In this document: in pieces, positions 51,138 to 58,587 of the stretch | How the letters are laid out: each line of letters begins with the position of its first letter | Position numbering within the stretch: position 1 is the first letter of the stretch | Origin: Flavobacterium sp. 245 | GTDB lineage: Bacteria > Bacteroidota > Bacteroidia > Flavobacteriales > Flavobacteriaceae | Assembly (NCBI RefSeq): GCF_004362055.1 | Contig: NZ_SNXB01000010.1 | Span: forward strand, 1 to 64,000 | Direction: 5' to 3' | Length of the DNA: 64,000 bases | Notes under the pieces: generated by a model | Databases searched by the model: none | What the model saw: only the letters and a program-made list of their open reading frames with translations | What the model was told of the DNA's origin: nothing | Program-made: the position numbers and the translations under genes

Positions 51138-53459
51138 ATGAAAAAACATATAATTTGCTTAGTCTTTTTGTTTTTATGTTTATCAGTTTTGGGGCAAAAC
51201 TCAAAAGATGATTTTTACAGAACAATTCCATTAGCGCAAAATATAAATTCAGCTTCAGGAAAACCATTTGTCCTTTCGTCAAAAACAAAGATTTATTGTC
51301 CAAAAAACAATACCGACTTAAATCAAATTGCTGTTTTTCTTTCAGAATATATTGAAATAGCTAAAGGAATAAAAGTTCAGGTTACAAACTCTTTGGTAAA
51401 AGAAAATGTTATTGTTTTAGAAAACAATCTAAAAAACAATAATACTGAAGCTTATGCTTTTAATGTAAATCAGAATAAAATCTTTATAAACGGAGCATCA
51501 GGGGCAGGAACTTTTTATGGTATTCAGCTTTTACGCAAAGTTTTGATGGAAAATGAAACTAAGCCAGAAATTGAACTTCCAGCTGTCGAAATTACAGATT
51601 ACCCAAGATTCGCTTATCGTGGAATGCATTTAGATGTTGCCCGTCATTTTGCATCAGTAGAATTTGTAAAAAAATATATTGATTTATTGGCTCTTCATAA
51701 TATAAATACCTTTCATTGGCATTTGACTGACGATCAAGGATGGCGTGTCGAAATTAAAAAATACCCAAAATTAACTCAAGTAGGAGCTGTAAGAACTGAA
51801 ACTCAAGTAGGAAAACAGGCTGGAGTTTATGACGGAAAACCACATGGCGGATTTTACACCCAAGAACAGATTAAAGAAGTTGTAGCTTATGCACAGAAAC
51901 GTTTTATAACGATTATTCCTGAAATTGACTTGCCGGGCCACATGGTCGCTGCACTCGCATCTTATCCAGAACTGGGCTGTATTGGAGAAGGGTATGAAGT
52001 GTACAAAAAATGGGGAGTTTCAGACGATGTTCTTTGTCTTGGAAATGAAAAGACGTTTACTTTTTTAGAAGGCGTTTTTAGTGAATTAATACCGCTCTTT
52101 CCTTCAAAATATTTCCATATTGGAGGTGATGAATGTCCTAAAAAAAGATGGGAAAAATGTCCCAAATGCCAAGCGAAAATTGCTGCATTAGGTTTGCAGA
52201 AAGACAGTCATCACAGTGCTGAAGAAAAGCTGCAGAGCTATTGTATGTCTAGAATAGAAAAATTCTTGAATGAAAAAGGAAAACAAGTTATAGGTTGGGA
52301 CGAAATACTGGAAGGCGGTATTGCCCCAAATGCAACTATTATGTCTTGGAGAAGTTCTCAGGCAGGATTAGAAGCTGTTAAACAAGGACATAAAGCCATT
52401 ATGACACCAAGTTCGCATGTTTATTTTGACTATTACCAAAGTACAGATGCTGTTGCAGAGCCATTAGCAATTGGCGGTTTTACAAATATTGAACGTGTTT
52501 ATTCCTTCGAGCCAGTTCCAGACGGATTGACTGAAAATGAAAGAAAACTTGTTATAGGTGCACAGGCAAATCTTTGGAGAGAATATATTGATACCGATGA
52601 GCAGACAGAATATATGGTTTTGCCTAGACTTGCAGCTTTAAGCGAAGTCGTATGGACAAATGCTAATAAAAAGAGTTATGGTGATTTTTTGAATCGATTA
52701 TCTAGTTTTTTGACTATTTACGATAAACTAAAGTACAATTATGCGAAACATATTCTAGAGGTTTCTCCAGAATATAAAGTAGATACCGAAAATGGTAAAT
52801 TGATTTTAAACTTAAAAACTTCAAGTAAATCGCCAATTTATTATACTCTAGATGGTTCAGAACCAACATTGAAAAGTGAGAAATATAAAGAAAGTATAAT
52901 TATCACAGGTTCTGTAACGGTAAAAGCGGCAGTTATTTCAGAAAATTATAAGAGTAAAGTTTTTACTAAAAAGTTTGATTTCAACAAAGCAACTTCAAAA
53001 CCAATTGTATTAAAAAATGAGCCTGTTGACCGTTATCGTTTTAATGGTGGGAAAACATTGGTTGATGGAAGAACGGGTACAATTGCCTTTAGTACTGGAG
53101 ACTGGATAGCCCTTTACAAAGAAGATTTTGAAGCAATTATAGATTTAAAATCGGTACAGCAAATAAAAGAAGTCAGCTTGAATACATTTACCTCTCCAAA
53201 CGACTGGATTTTTGGTCCAAGACAATTTCAAGTTTTTATTTCAAAAGACGGAATAAATTTTACACAGGTTCATACCGAAGATTTAAAAATTGCCCAAAAA
53301 GACGATGGCCCAAAAATTATAAATTTAAAAGCTGTTTTTGCCACACAAGATGCTAGATATGTAAAAATCAACGCGCCAATTTTTGAGAAAATCCCAGAGT
53401 GGCATTACTCTGCAGGTCAGCCGACTTTTTTGTTTGTAGATGAAATAAGCATTAATTAA
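51138..53459 (+). CDS. GH20 beta-N-acetylhexosaminidase with C-terminal accessory domains
   Basis: A secreted 773-residue exo-beta-N-acetylhexosaminidase. I chose ATG 51138 (MKKHIICLVFLF, signal to LGQ) over an upstream GTG. It has a GH20b N-domain (about 30-150), a catalytic barrel (about 155-500) with RGMHLDVARHF, FHWHLTDDQGWR and HIGGDECP, where Asp331 and Glu332 are the substrate-assisted catalytic pair, then NLWREY. After the barrel come a chitobiase-type Ig-like segment (YYTLDGSEPTLKSEKYK) and a discoidin (F5/8C) like domain (about 640-770). It releases terminal GlcNAc or GalNAc but needs the N-acetyl group for catalysis, which is relevant to the acetyltransferase at 32695. Confidence 0.96.
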   Translation: MKKHIICLVFLFLCLSVLGQNSKDDFYRTIPLAQNINSASGKPFVLSSKTKIYCPKNNTDLNQIAVFLSEYIEIAKGIKVQVTNSLVKENVIVLENNLKNNNTEAYAFNVNQNKIFINGASGAGTFYGIQLLRKVLMENETKPEIELPAVEITDYPRFAYRGMHLDVARHFASVEFVKKYIDLLALHNINTFHWHLTDDQGWRVEIKKYPKLTQVGAVRTETQVGKQAGVYDGKPHGGFYTQEQIKEVVAYAQKRFITIIPEIDLPGHMVAALASYPELGCIGEGYEVYKKWGVSDDVLCLGNEKTFTFLEGVFSELIPLFPSKYFHIGGDECPKKRWEKCPKCQAKIAALGLQKDSHHSAEEKLQSYCMSRIEKFLNEKGKQVIGWDEILEGGIAPNATIMSWRSSQAGLEAVKQGHKAIMTPSSHVYFDYYQSTDAVAEPLAIGGFTNIERVYSFEPVPDGLTENERKLVIGAQANLWREYIDTDEQTEYMVLPRLAALSEVVWTNANKKSYGDFLNRLSSFLTIYDKLKYNYAKHILEVSPEYKVDTENGKLILNLKTSSKSPIYYTLDGSEPTLKSEKYKESIIITGSVTVKAAVISENYKSKVFTKKFDFNKATSKPIVLKNEPVDRYRFNGGKTLVDGRTGTIAFSTGDWIALYKEDFEAIIDLKSVQQIKEVSLNTFTSPNDWIFGPRQFQVFISKDGINFTQVHTEDLKIAQKDDGPKIINLKAVFATQDARYVKINAPIFEKIPEWHYSAGQPTFLFVDEISIN

Positions 53460-53470
53460 TAAAATATAAA

Positions 53471-54355
53471 ATGAAAAAAAAGAATAGTTCAATTCATCTG
53501 TTTGGTTTTTTCTTCCTTCTTTTTATTACAGGAAGCCAAGATGGATTTTCTCAGTCAAAAACAGCATCAAAAAAGGTTTCTGAAAAAGAAATTAAAACTA
53601 GATTAGAGGGCGAAATTTTACCGCCTGCAACAGCAGATTGTTTTGCTGGTGCTTATTACAGAAAAGCAGTTTCAAGTAAAGATTATTGGCTTGGGATAGG
53701 AGGAACGGTAGTTTTGCCAACTATAATATACGATCAGACACGTACAAATCCTAAAAAACCAGGCGCTTATTTAGATAATGCTTCGGTGTATTTGGGAGGA
53801 ACATCAGACGGTCAGGAAACAGATATCGGAATGACTTGGGAAGTTATTCGCGAGGAAGACGGCACTGTTAGTAAGGAACACAAAGCTTTTCGTCCTTTTT
53901 TGCGACGTACAGATCATAAATCAGGACAAACTTCAGCATACAAAAATGCGCCAGCGAGCAAAGAATATTATTGGTATCCTGGAGAAACAATTTCGATCAG
54001 TCTTGAATTAATTGCGGATAAAAAACTAAAATTTACTGTTGAAGGAGCGGGTAAAAAATATGAAGAGATTTTTGAGGCAGATGGGTATCAAGAACAATTT
54101 ATGGCCGTGTACAAACGAGTAAATGCAATTGATCAGGTTTCGAATGAAGGAAAACCAGTGCAGCCAACTTCAGCAAAAGTAATTGGTGCAAAATGGCTTG
54201 ATGCTTATTTGTTTCGAAAGATTAATTCACAAATAACTAAAGTGCCAATGCATTCAAAAAGATTTACTTCAATGGAATGTCCGGAAAAAAGTAATTTTAA
54301 AATAACTGGAAGTGATGACAGTAAAGAAGCTATTGATATATTTGGATCAAAATAG
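53471..54355 (+). CDS. Unknown secreted protein, jelly-roll-like (paralogue B)
   Basis: A 294-residue paralogue of the gene at 47865. Shared blocks include YLDNASVYLGGTSDGQETD, AFRPFLRR, EYYWYPGET and RVNAIDQVSNEGKPVQ. The N-terminus is a signal peptide (to GFSQ) without a lipobox Cys, so this copy should be soluble in the periplasm or outside, whereas paralogue A is lipid-anchored. The beta-rich core and lack of known catalytic motifs are the same. It follows the GH20 gene by 11 bases. Two copies flanking the GH92-GH20 pair suggest that the family binds or processes the same glycan. Function unknown. Confidence 0.82.
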   Translation: MKKKNSSIHLFGFFFLLFITGSQDGFSQSKTASKKVSEKEIKTRLEGEILPPATADCFAGAYYRKAVSSKDYWLGIGGTVVLPTIIYDQTRTNPKKPGAYLDNASVYLGGTSDGQETDIGMTWEVIREEDGTVSKEHKAFRPFLRRTDHKSGQTSAYKNAPASKEYYWYPGETISISLELIADKKLKFTVEGAGKKYEEIFEADGYQEQFMAVYKRVNAIDQVSNEGKPVQPTSAKVIGAKWLDAYLFRKINSQITKVPMHSKRFTSMECPEKSNFKITGSDDSKEAIDIFGSK

Positions 54356-54365
54356 TTTCTATTTC

Positions 54366-54480
54366 TTTAAACCATTAAGGCATTAAGTTTATTAAGTAAC
54401 CAATCTTAATCTTTCTTAATTTTCTTTTCAAGTTAGATTAAGTTGCCAATGCTTAATTTTTTAATGTCTTAATGGTAAAA
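54366..54480. repeat. Long imperfect inverted repeat (CCATTAAG type)
   Basis: Outer arms CCATTAAGGCATTAA (54372-54386) and TTAATGTCTTAATGG (54461-54475) pair over 15 positions with one wobble. An inner pair CTTAATCT/AGATTAAG extends the structure, so about 110 bases could fold into one long hairpin. It fills almost the whole gap between two genes and resembles a miniature repeat element. Confidence 0.6.
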
Positions 54481-54520
54481 AAAACAAACAACGCTAAAAA
54501 CAAACCGAATATAATAAAAC

Positions 54521-55618
54521 ATGAAAAGTAGAAGAGATTTTTTGAACAAATTAGGGTTGGGTGCTGCATCTGCAATGAGCATTCCTTTATTGAGTTCTTT
54601 TGAAAGTAGCAAATCAATTGAAATTAATGAACGACCACAAATAATAACAGATATAAAACCAGATTTATTGGTTCCGAAAGGGAATGCACTAAAAATAACA
54701 GGTACTTTTTTAGATGAAATATCACATGATATTCCGCATCAAAACTGGGGAGAAAAAGAATGGGATCAGGATTTTGCTCACATGAAAGCGATTGGAATTG
54801 ATACTGTAATTATGATTCGTTGTGGATACCGAAAATTCATTACATATCCCTCAGATTATTTAATAAAAAAAGGCTGCTATAAACCAGGTGTCGATTTGTT
54901 AGATATGTATTTAAGATTGGCAGATAAATATAAAATGAAGTTTTATTTCGGATTGTATGATTCTGGTGTTTATTGGGATACGGGAGATATGACGGTCGAA
55001 ATAGAGTCAAACAAATTTGTAATCGAGGAAGTTTGGAAAAAATACGGACACTATAAAAGCTTTGCCGGTTGGTACTTAAGTGGAGAAATAAGCCGAAAAA
55101 CAAAAGGCGCTATAGAGTCTTTTAGAACTTTAGGCCAATTGTGTAAAGATGTTTCGGGTGGTTTGCCAACTTTTATGTCACCTTGGATTGACGGAAAAAA
55201 AGCAGTTATGGCAGCTTCAGGAACACTTTCTAAAGCCGATGCCGTTTCTGTTCAGGAACATGAGAAAGAATGGGGTGAAATTTTTGACGGAATCAAAGGT
55301 GCGGTAGATGCCTGTGCTTTTCAAGACGGACATATTGATTATGATGAATTAGATGCTTTCTTTTCGGTAAACAAAAAATTAGGAGATAAATACGGTTTAG
55401 AATGCTGGACAAATGCAGAAACTTTTGACAGAGACATGCCAATCAAATTTTTCCCAATCAAATTTGAGAAACTGCGTCTTAAACTTGAAGCGGCAAAAAG
55501 AGCCGGTTTCCAAAAAGGAATTACGTTCGAGTTTTCGCACTTTATGAGTCCGCAATCTGCTTATTTGCAAGCGGGACATTTGTATGACAGATACAAAGAG
55601 TATTTTGATATCAAATAA
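54521..55618 (+). CDS. Tat-exported DUF4434-like TIM-barrel protein
   Basis: A 365-residue protein with a twin-arginine signal (MKSRRDFLNKLGLGAASA). The fold looks like a TIM barrel: LKITGTFLDEISHDIPHQNW, MKAIGIDTVIMIRCGY, MKFYFGLYDSGVYW, FAGWYLSGEIS, TFMSPWIDG, LECWTNAETFD. Glu in YLSGEIS and Glu in WTNAETF sit where retaining glycosidases carry their acid/base and nucleophile. I assign it to DUF4434 from memory. Tat export implies folding in the cytoplasm, often with a cofactor, which is unusual for a glycosidase. It follows the repeat at 54366 and precedes the MFS genes by 32 bases. Biochemical role unproven. Confidence 0.85.
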   Translation: MKSRRDFLNKLGLGAASAMSIPLLSSFESSKSIEINERPQIITDIKPDLLVPKGNALKITGTFLDEISHDIPHQNWGEKEWDQDFAHMKAIGIDTVIMIRCGYRKFITYPSDYLIKKGCYKPGVDLLDMYLRLADKYKMKFYFGLYDSGVYWDTGDMTVEIESNKFVIEEVWKKYGHYKSFAGWYLSGEISRKTKGAIESFRTLGQLCKDVSGGLPTFMSPWIDGKKAVMAASGTLSKADAVSVQEHEKEWGEIFDGIKGAVDACAFQDGHIDYDELDAFFSVNKKLGDKYGLECWTNAETFDRDMPIKFFPIKFEKLRLKLEAAKRAGFQKGITFEFSHFMSPQSAYLQAGHLYDRYKEYFDIK

Positions 55619-55650
55619 AAAAGCATTTTAACTAATTAACCAAAAAACTA

Positions 55651-57036
55651 ATGAATCAAAAAGAAAATATAAAATATGTAATTTTTCTGTCGGTTATCGG
55701 CGCAATAGGAGGATTTCTTTTCGGATATGATGTTGCCGTCATATCTGGTACTATTGAGCAGGTATCCAAACAGTTTGCTTTAAATAATATAGCAACAGGC
55801 TGGTATGTTGGCTGTGCATTAATTGGCTCTATAGTTGGAGTCGCTTTTGCAGGTAAAATATCAGATATTTTAGGTCGTAAATGGACCATGCTTTTAGCCG
55901 CGACACTTTTTACTATTTCAGCTTTGGGATGCATGTTTGTAACGAGTTTTGAAGTCTTGATTTGGTGCAGAATTCTTGGGGGAATGGGTATTGGAGTAGC
56001 TTCAATTGTGTCTCCATTATATATTTCAGAAGTGTCGCCGGCCCGCTTTAGAGGAACTTTAGTAACGCTTTATCAATTAGCAATTACCGTTGGAATTGTT
56101 GCTTCGTACTTTGCTAACGCACAAGTTTTGCAGTGGGCAAATACAGGTCATTTTGACTCTCAATTGCTGCAATTTATTTTTCAGGATGAACATTGGAGAG
56201 GAATGTTAGGATTGTGCGCTGTTCCCTCTTTTCTTTTCTTTATTATCATCTTTTTTATTCCAGAAAGTCCAAGATGGCAGATCTCTAAAAACAATATCAT
56301 TGCTGCAGAAAAAACATTAACACGGTTATTTGGCGAAAGTGAAGCTTTGATTCAGATTGAAAATATAAAAACATCATTGCTGAATAAAGAAAAATCAGAT
56401 TGGAGAATTCTTTTTCAAAAAGGGTATCGAACAGCTTTGTTTATCGGAATGAGTCTTGCTATTTTAGGGCAGTTTATGGGGGTAAATGTTATCTTCTACT
56501 ACGGCCCAATTATTTTTAAAGAAGCAGGAATGGCATCACAGGGATCTTTAGATTTTCAAATTGTGATTGGTGTTGTAAATGTGCTTTCTACGATTTTGGG
56601 AATGTATCTGGTAGACAAAATCGGACGAAAAAAATTGGTTTATATTGGCGTAACAGGAATGTTTGTAATGCTCATTGCTATTGGATTTTACTTCTCTTTG
56701 GCGGTAAATAATCCATCAATTTTATTGTATTTGATCATCGGATATATATTCTTTTGTGCCATTTCAATATGCGTGGTAATCTGGGTTTTGATTTCAGAAA
56801 TGTATCCAGTAAAAGTGCGTGGTCTGGCAATGTCTATGGCTGGTTTTTCACTTTGGATAGGCTCTTATTTAATAGGCCAGTTAACGCCTGTACTTTTAGA
56901 ATCTTTGAGTCCGGCAATTTCTTTCTGGATTTTTGCAGTAATGTGCATTCCCTATCTTTTAATTACGTATTTTTTTGTTCCAGAAACCACTGGAAAATCG
57001 CTGGAAGAAATCGAAGATATCTGGATTGCGCATTAA
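55651..57036 (+). CDS. Sugar porter (MFS, SP family)
   Basis: A 461-residue inner-membrane sugar transporter with twelve predicted helices. Signatures of the sugar-porter family are GGFLFGYDVAVISG, GRKWTMLLAA, SPARFRGTLV, FFIPESPRW, VDKIGRKKLVY and the C-terminal PETTGKSLEEIE. It is related to XylE/GLUT-type proton symporters for free monosaccharides. It probably takes up hexoses such as mannose released by the GH92 enzyme; that specificity is inferred from context. The start at 55651 directly precedes the first helix, and a second MFS gene of another family follows 45 bases later. Confidence 0.93.
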   Translation: MNQKENIKYVIFLSVIGAIGGFLFGYDVAVISGTIEQVSKQFALNNIATGWYVGCALIGSIVGVAFAGKISDILGRKWTMLLAATLFTISALGCMFVTSFEVLIWCRILGGMGIGVASIVSPLYISEVSPARFRGTLVTLYQLAITVGIVASYFANAQVLQWANTGHFDSQLLQFIFQDEHWRGMLGLCAVPSFLFFIIIFFIPESPRWQISKNNIIAAEKTLTRLFGESEALIQIENIKTSLLNKEKSDWRILFQKGYRTALFIGMSLAILGQFMGVNVIFYYGPIIFKEAGMASQGSLDFQIVIGVVNVLSTILGMYLVDKIGRKKLVYIGVTGMFVMLIAIGFYFSLAVNNPSILLYLIIGYIFFCAISICVVIWVLISEMYPVKVRGLAMSMAGFSLWIGSYLIGQLTPVLLESLSPAISFWIFAVMCIPYLLITYFFVPETTGKSLEEIEDIWIAH

Positions 57037-57081
57037 TAATTTATTTAAACTAGCTATCAACAAAACCACAATTATTATTTT

Positions 57082-58344
57082 ATGAAACTTTTTTCAGCAT
57101 TAAAAACAAAAGACTCAAAATCAATCCTAAATGCAGCCGTTATTGTTGCTGCATTGGGGTATTTTGTAGATATATACGACCTTTTATTATTCGGAATTGT
57201 CCGAACCGATAGTTTAAAAGATTTAGGAATTATTGGTGATGCTATCAGGGATCAGGGCGAATATTTGATTAGCATGCAGATGTTCGGAATGCTCTTTGGC
57301 GGTATTTTATGGGGAATTTTGGGAGATAAAAAAGGAAGAATATCTGTTTTATTCGGATCGATCTTAATTTATTCTGTGGCAAATATTGCAAACGGAATGG
57401 TAACAACTGTTGATGGATATGCTTTTTGGAGATTAATTGCAGGAATTGGTCTAGCTGGAGAACTCGGAGCCGGAATTACATTAGTTGCCGAATCGCTACC
57501 AAAAGAAAAGCGCGGTTATGGAACTATGATTGTGGCTTCTGTAGGAGTTTCTGGAGCAGTAGCTGCGTATTTAGTTTATGAAATTTTTCAGGATTGGCGT
57601 TTGTGTTATTATGCTGGGGGAATTTTAGGAATCTTATTATTGTTTTTAAGAATCAGTATAACTGAGTCTGGAATCTTTAAAAAGGTACAGGAAAATAACG
57701 AGAAAAAAGGCGATTTTTTATCTTTGTTTACCAATAAAAAGAGATTCTTGAAATACCTAAATTGTATCTTAATTGGCATGCCACTTTGGTTTTTGGTAGG
57801 TGTTTTAATCACATTTTCTCCTGAATTTGCCAAAGCATTGGGAATTCAGCAGGCAGAAACAATCGAAGCTGGAAAAGCAATTGCTTTTTGTTATTCTGGT
57901 TTAGTTGTAGGAGATATTGCAAGCGGATTATTAAGCCAGTGGCTGAAGAGTAGAAAAAAAGTGATGTACTGGTTTTTAGCATTCAATCTTGTAATGGTTT
58001 TTGTTTATTTAAATACATCTAATATCTCTACGAATTTATTCTATTTCTTGTGTTTATTGATGGGAGTTTCGGTTGGATATTGGGTATTATTTGTAACCAT
58101 AGCAGCAGAACAATTCGGGACCAATATTCGTGCTACAGTAACAACGACAGCACCAAATTTTGTACGCGGTTCGCTTCCGTTAATAATTTTGGCTTATTCC
58201 TATGTAAGGGATTCTGTTTTTATGGGAGATATTTTAAAATCAGGAATGCTAGTTGGTGCAGTTTTATCAATCATTTCGCTGTTTGCCCTTTCAAGATTAA
58301 AAGAAACCTTTTTTACCGATCTTGATTATTCAGAAAAAGCATAA
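57082..58344 (+). CDS. MFS transporter, metabolite:proton symporter-like
   Basis: A 420-residue MFS carrier with about twelve helices, distinct from the sugar porter before it. Motif A-like GILGDKKGRISVLFG, GLAGELGAGITLVAESLPKEKRGYG and ISITESGIFK resemble metabolite:H+ symporters, including sialate- and aromatic-acid-type carriers. In this locus the likely cargo is GlcNAc, ManNAc or an acidic derivative, taken up for the epimerase (inference). It is the last gene before a good terminator. Having two unrelated MFS carriers side by side suggests at least two monosaccharide products. Confidence 0.9.
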   Translation: MKLFSALKTKDSKSILNAAVIVAALGYFVDIYDLLLFGIVRTDSLKDLGIIGDAIRDQGEYLISMQMFGMLFGGILWGILGDKKGRISVLFGSILIYSVANIANGMVTTVDGYAFWRLIAGIGLAGELGAGITLVAESLPKEKRGYGTMIVASVGVSGAVAAYLVYEIFQDWRLCYYAGGILGILLLFLRISITESGIFKKVQENNEKKGDFLSLFTNKKRFLKYLNCILIGMPLWFLVGVLITFSPEFAKALGIQQAETIEAGKAIAFCYSGLVVGDIASGLLSQWLKSRKKVMYWFLAFNLVMVFVYLNTSNISTNLFYFLCLLMGVSVGYWVLFVTIAAEQFGTNIRATVTTTAPNFVRGSLPLIILAYSYVRDSVFMGDILKSGMLVGAVLSIISLFALSRLKETFFTDLDYSEKA

Positions 58345-58381
58345 CATTTTGCAGTTAATCTAAACTGCAATAAACTTAATT

Positions 58382-58422
58382 AATGGTACAGTAAAACTGA
58401 AAAAATACAGTACCATTTTTTA
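58382..58422 (+). terminator. Terminator after the MFS genes
   Basis: AATGGTAC-A-GTA (58382-58393) pairs with TAC-A-GTACCATT (58406-58417) with one internal mismatch, followed by T. Confidence 0.8.
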
Positions 58423-58477
58423 TTATTTTATTTATTAAAATATTTTAATAATATGATTTATGTTAATAAAATATTTT

Positions 58478-58485
58478 TATATTTG
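58478..58485 (+). promoter_or_regulatory. -7 promoter element of nagB
   Basis: TATATTTG fits TAnnTTTG. The upstream element is weak (TTTATG near 58457). The implied leader to the ATG at 58588 is about 95 bases. Confidence 0.5.
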
Positions 58486-58587
58486 CTTTAAATATTTCTC
58501 TTTTAAGAGTTCTTTTTTTGACTAGAAATAATCTTCGAGTTTTAAAAAAAAAAGAAAAGTAAGAGACTAACTTTTAATAAAATTCAG

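Noticed and set aside
47865..54355. The two unknown paralogues as active glutamic peptidases
   Set aside because: The resemblance is only in strand order; the expected catalytic Glu is Tyr in both copies, so a peptidase call is not supported.
31511..58344. Sialic-acid catabolic (nan) locus
   Set aside because: The epimerase, esterase, GH20 and SusC/SusD fit such a locus, but no sialidase, sialate lyase or typical sialate transporter pair is present.
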